This document shows, one piece after another, positions 53,701-61,202 of a stretch of 64,000 nt of DNA (its first letter is position 1; the number at the start of each line of letters is the position of its first letter). Source of the stretch: 66-474 sp036279975 (GTDB lineage: Bacteria; Pseudomonadota; Gammaproteobacteria; Xanthomonadales; Rhodanobacteraceae); contig DASURP010000096.1 in assembly GCA_036279975.1 (NCBI GenBank), forward strand, positions 1 through 64,000, written 5' to 3'. The position numbers and the translations under genes were made by a program. The notes below the pieces were generated by a model. That model did no database searches, had not been told where the DNA came from, and saw nothing but the letters and a program-made list of their open reading frames with translations.

Positions 53701-55047
53701 GATCCCGAGGCGACGGCGTGCAGCTTCGGCCCGCCGGGCGTCGCCTTGCGCCTCCGCCTCTTCGAGGTTTGCAAGCAGCAGCAACGCGGCTTCCCAGTCG
53801 TTGCGGCTCGCCATCAAGGTCAGTGCCGCGGCGCTGCGCGAATCCCACAACCTCTGGTTGGCCGTGGCGGCGTTTGCGCGTGCCGTGTGCGCATTGCTCT
53901 CGGCGCGATGCCATTGCTGCAGGCTGACCAGCAATCCCACCACCAGGATCAGCGCTGCCAGCAATGCGCTGAGGGCCAGCTTCGGTTCGCGCCTGGCCCA
54001 ATGCGCCGTGCGCTGCAGGGTGTTCAGTGGCCGCGCCTGCACGGGTCTGCTTTCCACGAAACGGCCAAGGTCGTCGGCCAATGCGCGCGCCGTCGGATAA
54101 CGCTCCTTCGGATCGCGGTCGAGGCAACGCATCACCACGGCCTCGAGGTCGCGTGGAATCCATGGCCGGAAACGGCGCAACGAGCGCACCCTGCCTTCCA
54201 GCACCAGCTTCACGGTGTCCTGGGCGGTGTCGGCGCGAAATGGCGGTTGCCCGGTCAACAGCTCATACAGGATTGCGCCCAGGCCCCAGATGTCGGTTGC
54301 AGGCGTCAGCTGCTGCGCGCGAACCTGGGCCTGTTCCGGGGCCATGTAGGCGGGCGTGCCGGAAACTTCGTCGTTCTCGATCGCCAGCGCGTTTTCCAGC
54401 CGCCGCGCGAGGCCGAAATCCGTCACGTACGGTACCCCAGCCGAGTCGATCAGCACGTTGCCCGGCTTCAGGTCCAGATGCAGCACGCCGAGGTTGTGCG
54501 CGTAATCCACCGCCTCGGCGACGGTGCGGATCAACGCGGCGGCGGCGCCGGGTGAACACCGCGCTTCCTGCTTCAACTTCACGGACAGGCTGGCGCCACG
54601 CACCAGCCGCATGCTGAAGAAGTGCATCCCCTCGACGTTGCCTACTTCATACACGGTGACAATGTTGGGATGTTGCATGCGCGCGGCGTTCTGTGCCTCG
54701 CGCTCGAAGCGCGCGATGAAGTCGCGCGATGCCCATGGCCCCGCCGACAGCAACTTCACCGCGACCTCGCGGTCGAGCGAGGCCTGCCGGGCGCGATAGA
54801 CCACGCCCATGCCGCCTTCGCCGATCTGCTCCAGCAACTCGTAGTCGCCGAACTGGCGTTGCACCGGGTCGTTCAGGTCCAGCTCCAGCGTTTCGGCCGG
54901 CAGCAGTGCCAGGTGCCGCCCCTCGCCCACGCGGCTCGTCAGGCTCAGGCTGGCGAACGCAAGCTGCGCCAACCCGCGCGCTCGTTCCATCTGGGTCGCG
55001 GCATCGGGCGCGGCCTGGCCATCACGTGAAGACGGCTGGTCGTTCAC
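50719..55047 (-). CDS. Giant serine/threonine protein kinase with WD40-like beta-propeller
   Basis: This 1442-aa protein has an N-terminal Hanks-type kinase (about residues 69-330): GEGGMGVVYRA (P-loop), AVKLL (Lys98), HLDLKPGN (Asp192; the usual HRD Arg is Leu), DFG (210-212) and GTPAYMAPEQ (230-239). One transmembrane helix (about 357-376) follows. The rest is WD40/PQQ-like propeller (about 470-1180; SPDGRVLLAS, DGRWLALAADAGG, SPDGKRLLARSV) and a further C-terminal domain of unknown type. It is predicted to phosphorylate a cytosolic target, with the propeller outside the membrane. Its start overlaps the upstream sigma gene (ATGA, 55044-55047). Confidence 0.93.
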   Translation of the reverse strand: MNDQPSSRDGQAAPDAATQMERARGLAQLAFASLSLTSRVGEGRHLALLPAETLELDLNDPVQRQFGDYELLEQIGEGGMGVVYRARQASLDREVAVKLLSAGPWASRDFIARFEREAQNAARMQHPNIVTVYEVGNVEGMHFFSMRLVRGASLSVKLKQEARCSPGAAAALIRTVAEAVDYAHNLGVLHLDLKPGNVLIDSAGVPYVTDFGLARRLENALAIENDEVSGTPAYMAPEQAQVRAQQLTPATDIWGLGAILYELLTGQPPFRADTAQDTVKLVLEGRVRSLRRFRPWIPRDLEAVVMRCLDRDPKERYPTARALADDLGRFVESRPVQARPLNTLQRTAHWARREPKLALSALLAALILVVGLLVSLQQWHRAESNAHTARANAATANQRLWDSRSAAALTLMASRNDWEAALLLLANLEEAEAQGDARRAEAARRRLGIIRNANPELIDVIPVQPIAVTVAFDAAGKRVAVSGQETGIRVFDTATGKEIVRTPAVAREVFNRLQFSPDGRVLLASHYELSAQSPRPAGRRTQRLDLATGKWMAPPSAFVGLQSASYNHDGRFAVLTAKDRRAQFWRTDPWRPLGPLAALPYDDADSARLIAPDGSGFALAGPEGAVTLVDARTLHAARVPLGRFGRVAAWAVSPDSRWIALGDPEGHVVVVDRATRAIRNLEPQSAFGARWLTFSTDGRWLALAADAGGVYLWSWPEGRLLAPPFSGNASPGGRPLAEYVELDRARNLVLVGDNTANIAVWQVAPTSVEGDLSEARRVSAAIDAAPGWGVVNVAWSPQAGLLGSVVDDRLRLERLRPPAVKYGHGAPLQPDTLRFDGRQLVEVDGNNVQVVDAMTERALGHAMHFKQPVGFAELTADGKTLVVVAGRTLHALDTASGKQRFAPVRLANSPTRVEVSPDGKRVAAAWLANDPSTDRVTSEMVVLHSLADGRRLGGPVASPGPGNEVLTFSDDGSRLLAWSPRELMLRDGVTLAPVPGPLENFRPRGRKEDARLGYVRSAAFDAAGGVEMIHIKYRKGDWFSELWRYGRDGALRAVPLPSSEFDLRLLPLPNGQGTAVAGVYSPLNRIVAVDGSILRLPDDYEDGLSTAAAASPDGRWLVRALRDGVELFDLYTHAHAAVLYFALPRPDQVWRMAFSPDGKRLLARSVRNRYVVWDLTPDPRPVAVIARGLGMRGDSGGPLSPLSDVQFTRPPDTAERASLRAGDPGGLLPELRPSDRTTGILPRDPATPVDSLDLAPQYSFGLGDPTGEPPDYADFGWVPVGLQRFQGVDFDLRGGIQLERNARARVEVAVARRVTVFHVLLADPREWTRDSGVALVLGLDYADGGHVDIPARLPEKEAYWRVPGTDDSIRPASFGPDARKTYGGDRGRGYLSTLNLANPDPGRQVRALSLRAPDDAGATPVVFAVTLQTEGVRMDKAVSASH

Positions 55048-55775
55048 GGCGAAAAACCTCGATCAAGCGCGCCGATCAAGGCTCGCTGCTCGGCCTCCAG
55101 CTCTTCCGCGGACGCCACCGTATCGGCCAGTTCCTGCCGTGCCAATTCACGAAATCGCTGGCGCAACCGCTTCAATGCGATCACCAGCGCAAGCGGGCGG
55201 ATGCCGAGTTTGCGACCCAGTTCGTCGTATTGGCCCGGCAGCGGGTCGCGCGCCAGAAACGGCTCCAACGCTTCGCACATGTCGAGGTGCCCGGTTTGCC
55301 GCGCCTCGGCCCGCAACCGTTTGATGCCGTGCGAGATGACTTCCAGTGCAAAACTGCGTTGGTAGGCCTGCTCGGGTGAGCTGTCGGCCGCGTGCTCGCC
55401 GCGGCTTCGCGATTCCAGCTCCGCCAGCGGTGGCGCGCCGGCCACTTGACCGCCCGCGGCCAGGTCGTCCCACTCGCCGCCCAGGAACATGTTGAGCCGC
55501 ACCAGCAGCCAATTCCGGAACCGGTCACGCGGCGCAGACTGGTTCCCGCGAAGGTCGGCGGCAACCTGCTGCAAAAACGCCTGCGTGATGTCCTGTGCGA
55601 TCTCCTGCGCATGCCCACAGCGACGCACGTAGGCGTACACCGGATACCAGTAGCGCACCGCGAGTTCGGTCAACGCTTCGCGGGAATCGCCCGCGCGCGT
55701 TTCCTGCAACCTGCGCACCATCGACCAACGGGTGCGGGTGAAATCTTCGACGTCATGTTCGTTCGCGGCATTCAT
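55044..55775 (-). CDS. ECF sigma factor B, kinase-linked (ECF43-like)
   Basis: This 243-aa protein starts at ATG 55775 (MNAANEHDVEDFTRTRWSMV). Sigma region 2 has PVYAYVRRCGHAQEIAQDIT, where the usual acidic DAED motif is partly replaced (QEIAQD), and Thr64 follows. Region 4 is the C-terminal LGRKLGIRPLALVIALKRLRQR. Its stop overlaps the start of the Ser/Thr kinase gene (ATGA). In the ECF43 group, phosphorylation of a threonine in region 2.2 by a neighbouring kinase switches the factor on (known for Vibrio EcfP/PknT); this gene fits that arrangement. Confidence 0.8.
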   Translation of the reverse strand: MNAANEHDVEDFTRTRWSMVRRLQETRAGDSREALTELAVRYWYPVYAYVRRCGHAQEIAQDITQAFLQQVAADLRGNQSAPRDRFRNWLLVRLNMFLGGEWDDLAAGGQVAGAPPLAELESRSRGEHAADSSPEQAYQRSFALEVISHGIKRLRAEARQTGHLDMCEALEPFLARDPLPGQYDELGRKLGIRPLALVIALKRLRQRFRELARQELADTVASAEELEAEQRALIGALDRGFSP

Positions 55776-55853
55776 GCGATCACCCCTTGCGATCACGTTC
55801 TCCCTGTTCGTGCACCCGGATTCCCGTTACGGGTCCCCGGGCGCGCGGTTGTG

Positions 55854-56549
55854 TCATGACGCGACCCGCAGCGACCCGCGCAGCGCGCGCAACTCTTCCG
55901 CGAGGGCCGCACGGCTGCCGGTGGTTTCGGCCAGTTCTTCCCGCACCAGCTCACGCAGCCGGCGGCGCAACCGGTGCACCGCCACCGCCAGGGTGTTGCG
56001 GCGCACATTGAGTTCCGTCGCGGCGCGCGCGTAGTCGTTTTCGTCGGGAGGCTCGACCAGGAATTCGCTCAACCGTTCGAACAGCGCAAGCTTGCCGGCC
56101 TGCTCGGCCTCGACGCGCAATTTCGAAAACGCAACGTTCAACACCGCCTGCGCCCAACCGCGTTCGTACTCGCGATCGGGGGTGTCTTCGCCGGCACCCG
56201 CGCCGTCATCGCCCACGAGGGATTCGATGCGACACGCGCCGCCGCGCTTCAGGGCCGCGGCTTCGGCATCGGCATCGATCAGGAAGCGTTTCAGTGCCGT
56301 AAGCAAAAAGGAGCGGAAGCGGCCACGTTCACGGTCCGCGGTCGAATGCCAGGCGCGCTCGAGGAACCGGGTAAAGAAGGCCTGGGTCAGGTCTTCGGCC
56401 GCGTCGGTGCTGTAACCACGGCTGCGCACGAAAGCGAGCACCGGTGCGCGATAGGTGCGGCACAACGCCTCCAGCGCACACCGGGCATCCGCGGGCTCGC
56501 CACGCGCACGCAGCACCAAGCTCCAACGGGTCGTGTCGAATCGGCCCAT
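55854..56549 (-). CDS. ECF sigma factor A, kinase-linked (ECF43-like)
   Basis: This 231-aa protein starts at ATG 56549 (MGRFDTTRWSLVLRARGE). It is a paralogue of the sigma factor at 55044: both begin with a TRWSxV motif, and region 2 has VLAFVRSRGYSTDAAEDLTQAFF (Thr55, with the acidic AED retained). Region 4 is ATELNVRRNTLAVAVHRLRRRL. It lies 78 nt before sigma B on the same strand. Which of the two is the kinase target is unclear; A keeps the acidic motif and may be constitutively active. Confidence 0.78.
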   Translation of the reverse strand: MGRFDTTRWSLVLRARGEPADARCALEALCRTYRAPVLAFVRSRGYSTDAAEDLTQAFFTRFLERAWHSTADRERGRFRSFLLTALKRFLIDADAEAAALKRGGACRIESLVGDDGAGAGEDTPDREYERGWAQAVLNVAFSKLRVEAEQAGKLALFERLSEFLVEPPDENDYARAATELNVRRNTLAVAVHRLRRRLRELVREELAETTGSRAALAEELRALRGSLRVAS

Positions 56550-56644
56550 GGTCACCGCGCCCTTACGCGGCCAGCTGGCAGGTTTCCGGGGAACCCGCCC
56601 GGGATCCGATTATGCGCCGTTCCGGAACGCCGGCAACCGACGGG

Positions 56645-57298
56645 TCAGGACACATGGAAGACCTCCGTGCCGCCCCGTTGCCCGCCGTATCCGGTGCCGC
56701 GCGCCCGACGCACCTGGCGTTCCAGCTGCAACTCCAGGCTGCGTTCGGCCATCCAGCGGCCGCGGTCGACATCGACCAGGTCCACGGATACGCCAAGGCG
56801 CTGGGCCTCGGCCGCGCGATAGCGGCAGAAATCGGCATACTCGTCGAGCTCGGCACGCAGTCCCTCCATCGCCAGGTCCACCAGCAAGGCGCGATCGAGC
56901 CCACCCACCAGCGGGACGTCCGCTGGCACCAGCGCAACCGGCCCATCCAGGTACGCGATCAGTTCCTGCATCCGCTCCGACAAGGCGGGTTCGACCGTCC
57001 ACGCGGAATCCTTCAGGAGGGCCCGGATCTCGCCCGCCCGGCGCATGCGGATCTGGATGAACCTGGATTCGTTGCCGGCGCCGACGGCGCGCGCCAGCCG
57101 CCGCGCCGCGCCGGCAATCTGGTCCGCGTTGAGCACCGGCGTGCCCGGGGCCACCCTGGCCGCGCATTCGTTGAAGCGTGCCAGGTCGGCAGCCTTGATC
57201 TCGAGCGTCAGCGCATTCGGCGTGAACACCCCCGAACGTGCAGGGTCGAGGTCGAGCCGTACGCAGGTCCGGTTGAACTCATCGTTGACGGTAGGCAT
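56645..57298 (-). CDS. Uncharacterised DUF1232-like protein
   Basis: This 217-aa protein starts at ATG 57298 (MPTVNDEFNRTCVRL). The C-terminal third has LIAYLDGPVALVPADVPLVGGLDRALLVDLA, written here as LIAYLDGPVALVPADV then LVGGLDRALLVD, a pattern like the DUF1232 (YkvA) short hydrophobic motif that includes P-x-D-x-I-P-x-x-G-x-x-D. The rest is charged and helical (RMRRAGEIRALLKDS). No enzyme motif is visible. It is 95 nt upstream of the sigma A start on the same strand and may be co-transcribed with the sigma-kinase cluster. Confidence 0.6.
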   Translation of the reverse strand: MPTVNDEFNRTCVRLDLDPARSGVFTPNALTLEIKAADLARFNECAARVAPGTPVLNADQIAGAARRLARAVGAGNESRFIQIRMRRAGEIRALLKDSAWTVEPALSERMQELIAYLDGPVALVPADVPLVGGLDRALLVDLAMEGLRAELDEYADFCRYRAAEAQRLGVSVDLVDVDRGRWMAERSLELQLERQVRRARGTGYGGQRGGTEVFHVS

Positions 57299-57618
57299 GG
57301 CTGTGCTCCCGGATCGCCGTGGTTGGGGCCGTGTTCTCACGGTCTTCATGACTCCATTCCGGCAAATGCAGCCCGCGATTACAGTCCCCGACACCTCGCG
57401 AGCCGGTTTCGGGGCATGGGAGTGGGCGACGCAACCTGTGCTGCGGCCCGGATTGACCCGCTTGCCGGGAACGGGCGGTCGGCCACACGGCCGTCTGGAC
57501 GAGGGCCGCCGGCGAGCCGGTTTGCGCGAAGCCGGCATCGGGACCCGGACGCGTGCACTGGAACGCGCACCCCGCGACAATAGCGGGTCGTTCCGCGGCA
57601 CCAGACCAGGTCGACCCG
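57299..57618. other. Divergent intergenic region before parC
   Basis: This 320-nt stretch lies between the minus-strand gene starting at 57298 and parC. I see no gene, riboswitch or long inverted repeat in it. It must hold promoters for both directions, but no convincing -10/-35 pair is visible. Confidence 0.5.
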
Positions 57619-59862
57619 ATGACCAACCTGCAATCGAATTTCGAACAAATCCCGCTGCGCGAATACGCTGAACGCGCGTACCTCGACTACTCGATGTACG
57701 TGGTGCTGGACCGCGCCCTGCCCTTCATCGGCGACGGGCTCAAGCCCGTGCAGCGCCGTATCGCGTACGCGATGAGCGAGCTGGGCCTGGCTGCGACGGC
57801 CAAGCCCAAGAAATCCGCGCGCACCATCGGCGACGTGATCGGCAAGTTCCACCCGCACGGTGACTCGGCGTGCTACGAGGCGATGGTGCTGATGGCCCAG
57901 CCCTTCAGCTACCGCTATCCGCTGGTCGACGGGCAAGGCAACTTCGGTTCCCCCGACGATCCCAAGTCGTTCGCCGCGATGCGTTACACCGAATCGCGCC
58001 TGACCCCGATCGCCGAGTTGCTGCTGGGCGAGCTGGCGATGGGCACGGTCGAATGGGCGCCCAACTTCGACGGTACGCTGCAGGAGCCCTCGTGGCTGCC
58101 GGCGCGCGTCCCGCACGTGCTGTTGAACGGTTCCACCGGCATCGCGGTCGGCATGGCCACCGACATCCCGCCGCACAACCTGCGCGAGGTGGTGGGCGCG
58201 TGCATCCACCTGCTGGACGAGCCTTCCGCCAGCGTCGCGGAGTTGTGCGGGCACATCAAGGCGCCGGACTTCCCGACCGCGGCCGAAATCATCACGCCGC
58301 ACAACGAGCTGGCGGCGATGTATGCAACCGGCAACGGTTCGGTGCGTTGCCGCGCGGTCTACGTCGAGGAGCGCGGCAACATCGTGCTGACCGCTCTGCC
58401 GCACCAGGTCTCGCCCGCAAGGATCATCGAGCAAATCGCGGCGCAGATGCGCGCGAAGAAGCTGCCGATGCTGGAGGACCTGCGCGACGAATCCGACCAC
58501 GAAAACCCGGTGCGGCTGGTGCTGATCCCGCGCTCCAACCGTGTCGACACCGGGACGATGATGCAGCACCTGTTCGCCACCACCGATCTCGAAAAGAGCT
58601 TCCGCGTCAACCTCAACCTGATCGGACTGGACGGGCGCCCGCAGGTCAAGACGCTGAAGCAGATCCTCGAGGAATGGCTGCGCTTCCGTTCCGACACGGT
58701 GACGCGGCGTTTGCGGCACCGCCTGGAAAAGGTCGAGCGCCGCCTGTACCTGCTGGAAGGCCTGCGCATCGCGTTCCTCAACCTCGACGAAGTCATCCGC
58801 ATCGTCCGCCACGAAGACGAGCCGAAACCAGCGCTGATCAAGCGCTTCAGGCTGTCGGAGGAACAGGCCGACTACATCCTCGAGACGAAACTGCGCCAGC
58901 TCGCGCGGCTGGAGGAAATGAAGCTCGATGCCGAACGCGACGCACTGGAAGAAGAACGCGCGAAGATCGAAGTGACGCTGAAATCGAAGGCTCGGCTCAA
59001 GACCCTGATCAAACAGGAGTTGCAGGCCGACGCCGGCAAGTACGGCGACGCGCGCCGTTCGCCGCTGGTCGAACGCGCCGCCGCGCAGGCGCTCGACGAA
59101 AGCGAACTGGTCGCCTCCGAGCCGGTCACGATCGTGCTCAGCGAAAAGGGCTGGGCGCGCGCGGCCAAGGGCCACGACGTCGATGCGCCGGAACTTTCGT
59201 ACCGCGAAGGCGACGCGTACCTGGCCGCCGCACTCGGCAAGAGTTCGCAGCAGGCGGTGTTCTTCGACTCCACCGGGCGCAGCTATTCCACGCCGGCCCA
59301 CACCCTGCCCTCGGCTCGCGGCAACGGCGAACCGCTGACCGGCCGTTTCACGCCGCCGGCCGGAGCGCGCTTCGATGCGGTCGCGATCGGGGACGGCACC
59401 ACGCGCCTGGTACTCGCCACCGACGCCGGCTACGGCTTCCTCACCCGCTTCGAGGGCCTGCTCGCCAACAAGAAGGCCGGAAAGCAGGTCATCAACATGG
59501 ACGCCGATGCGCATGTCCTCGCCCCCGCGTACGTTGCCGACCCCGCGCGCGACCGCATCGTTGCGGTCACCACGGAAGGCCACCTGCTGATGTTTTCGGT
59601 GGCGGACCTGCCCGAGCTCGAGCGCGGCCGCGGCAACAAACTGATCGAGATCCCGAAGGCGAAGCGCGCCGCCGGCGGTGAACGGTTGGCCGGAATCGCC
59701 GTAGTGGCCGAAGGCTCCGGCGAAATCACCTTGCACGCCGGCCAACGCAAACTCACCCTGAAATGGGCCGACCTGGTGGAATACGGCGGCAGCCGTGCGC
59801 AACGGGGCGGCCTGTTGCCGCGCGGGTTGCGCAGGGTGGACCGGATCGAAACCACCGGCTGA
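57619..59862 (+). CDS. parC: DNA topoisomerase IV subunit A
   Basis: This 747-aa protein (E. coli ParC 752 aa) cuts and rejoins DNA to unlink daughter chromosomes. KPVQRRIAYAMSEL, GKFHPHGDSACYEAMV (quinolone-determining region, Ser83 and Glu87 intact) and MRYTESRL (catalytic Tyr123) identify the breakage-reunion domain. The C-terminal part has ParC-type short beta-propeller blades (FDSTGRSYSTPAHTLPSARG). ATG 57619 has a CAGG site upstream. parE is not in the window. Confidence 0.96.
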   Translation: MTNLQSNFEQIPLREYAERAYLDYSMYVVLDRALPFIGDGLKPVQRRIAYAMSELGLAATAKPKKSARTIGDVIGKFHPHGDSACYEAMVLMAQPFSYRYPLVDGQGNFGSPDDPKSFAAMRYTESRLTPIAELLLGELAMGTVEWAPNFDGTLQEPSWLPARVPHVLLNGSTGIAVGMATDIPPHNLREVVGACIHLLDEPSASVAELCGHIKAPDFPTAAEIITPHNELAAMYATGNGSVRCRAVYVEERGNIVLTALPHQVSPARIIEQIAAQMRAKKLPMLEDLRDESDHENPVRLVLIPRSNRVDTGTMMQHLFATTDLEKSFRVNLNLIGLDGRPQVKTLKQILEEWLRFRSDTVTRRLRHRLEKVERRLYLLEGLRIAFLNLDEVIRIVRHEDEPKPALIKRFRLSEEQADYILETKLRQLARLEEMKLDAERDALEEERAKIEVTLKSKARLKTLIKQELQADAGKYGDARRSPLVERAAAQALDESELVASEPVTIVLSEKGWARAAKGHDVDAPELSYREGDAYLAAALGKSSQQAVFFDSTGRSYSTPAHTLPSARGNGEPLTGRFTPPAGARFDAVAIGDGTTRLVLATDAGYGFLTRFEGLLANKKAGKQVINMDADAHVLAPAYVADPARDRIVAVTTEGHLLMFSVADLPELERGRGNKLIEIPKAKRAAGGERLAGIAVVAEGSGEITLHAGQRKLTLKWADLVEYGGSRAQRGGLLPRGLRRVDRIETTG

Positions 59863-59906
59863 CGCAGGTCTGTACTCGCACCACGGGTAACAGGCACAAT
59901 TGCACG

Positions 59907-60191
59907 ATGCACGGCGAATACAAGATGCCGGGGGGCAAGCTGGTGGTGGCGGACCTCGAGGTGCGCAACGGCAAGCTGACCGGCGTACGGATCAGCGGCG
60001 ACTTTTTCCTGGAACCGGATTCGGCGTTGACCATGATCGACGTGGCGCTGGAAGGACTGCCCGCGGCAGCCGGAAACAAGCATCATGCGGCCGTGATACG
60101 CGCCGCACTGGGTCCGGGCACCAGGATGTACGGAATCTCGCCGGAGGCCATCGCGGTCGCGGTGCAGCGAGCACTGGAGCCGTCGGCGTGA
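59907..60191 (+). CDS. lplB: Lipoate-protein ligase accessory subunit (LplB-like)
   Basis: This 94-aa protein has GEYKMPGGKLVVADLEVRNG and GVRISGDFFLEPDSALTM, the pattern of the C-terminal domain of bacterial LplA, here a separate protein as in Thermoplasma LplB. It is needed with LplA for lipoate adenylation. GTG of lplA overlaps its stop (GTGA, 60188-60191), so both subunits are made together. Confidence 0.85.
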   Translation: MHGEYKMPGGKLVVADLEVRNGKLTGVRISGDFFLEPDSALTMIDVALEGLPAAAGNKHHAAVIRAALGPGTRMYGISPEAIAVAVQRALEPSA

Positions 60192-60964
60192 ACCGCACCG
60201 ACTGGAACGATTACAAATGGCGGCTGGTCCACGCCCCGCCGCAGCCCCCCGCACTGCACATGGCGCTGGACGAAGTGCTGACCGACGAAGTCGCGGCGCG
60301 CCGCCGGCCACCGACCCTGCGGGTGTGGGAATGGTCGTCGCCGTGCGTGGTGATCGGACGCTTCCAGTCGCTGCGCAACGAGGTGGACATGCAGGCCGCG
60401 CTCCACCACGGCATCGAAGTGGTGCGGCGCATCAGTGGCGGCGGCGCGATGTTCATCGAACCCGGCAACACCATCACCTACTCGCTGTACGCGCCGGAAA
60501 CGCTGGTCGCCGGCATGAGCTTCCAGGAATCCTACGAATTCATGGACGCGTGGGTGATCAACGCATTGCAGGCGCTGGGCATCGACGTCTGGTACCAGCC
60601 GCTCAACGACATCGCCTCGCCGGCCGGCAAGATCGCGGGCGCCGCGCAAACCCGCCGGGGCGGCGCGGTGCTGCACCACGTCACGATGGCCTACGACATC
60701 GACACCACCAAGATGCTGGAGGTCCTGCGCATCGGCCGCGAGAAACTCTCCGACAAGGCCACGCCGAGTGCCGCCAAGCGGGTCGACCCGTTGCGCAGCC
60801 AGACCGGCCTCGCGCGTGCCGAAGTCATCGACAGGATGATCGCGACCTTCCGCGACTTGCACGGACTCGGCACCGGCAGGCTCCAGCCCGAGGAGATGGA
60901 ACGCGCGGACGCACTCGCGGCGTCGAAATTTTCGTCGGCGTCCTGGACCGGCGTCGTGCCGTAG
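60188..60964 (+). CDS. lplA: Lipoate-protein ligase catalytic subunit (LplA-like, large domain)
   Basis: This 258-aa protein starts at GTG 60188 (MNRTDWNDYKWRLV). The biotin/lipoate ligase fold shows HMALDEVLTDEV, VVRRISGGGAMFIEPGN (the RRxSGGGA motif binding lipoyl-AMP) and SPAGKIAGAAQTRRGGAVLHH with the catalytic Lys. It attaches salvaged lipoate to E2 subunits of 2-oxoacid dehydrogenases and the glycine-cleavage H protein. It lacks the C-terminal domain, which the previous gene supplies. Confidence 0.9.
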   Translation: MNRTDWNDYKWRLVHAPPQPPALHMALDEVLTDEVAARRRPPTLRVWEWSSPCVVIGRFQSLRNEVDMQAALHHGIEVVRRISGGGAMFIEPGNTITYSLYAPETLVAGMSFQESYEFMDAWVINALQALGIDVWYQPLNDIASPAGKIAGAAQTRRGGAVLHHVTMAYDIDTTKMLEVLRIGREKLSDKATPSAAKRVDPLRSQTGLARAEVIDRMIATFRDLHGLGTGRLQPEEMERADALAASKFSSASWTGVVP

Positions 60965-60980
60965 GGAACCCCTGATTAAA

Positions 60981-61092
60981 TGTCCATCATCGTCGCCCCG
61001 GCGTAGGCCGGGGCCCAGTAAGGGTTTGTATCGCGGCCACAGGCCGCGATTCTTCTTCATTACTGGATACCGGCCTGCGCCGGCATGGCGAG
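60981..61092. repeat. Composite palindromic repeat upstream of the penicillin-acylase gene
   Basis: Hairpins GCCCCGG/CCGGGGC (about 60994-61013) and ATCGCGGCC/GGCCGCGAT (61030-61050) sit inside near-inverted ends (CCCAGTAA and TTACTGGA). It is of the same kind as other intergenic palindromes in the window but differs in sequence. It lies within 110 nt of the next gene's start. Confidence 0.65.
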
Positions 61093-61202
61093 CAAAATCA
61101 CGACTTCCCTGGAATCCGCACTGCCGTCGCCCATGGCTTTCGGCCATTGGCGCGGCTGCACGTGAACGGCACAATGGCACCTCCGTCCGGGGATCGTTTT
61201 GC

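Noticed and set aside
57379..59802. Minus-strand frame opposite parC
   Set aside because: Antisense, rich in His/Arg/Gln and without domains, while the plus strand has all ParC landmarks.
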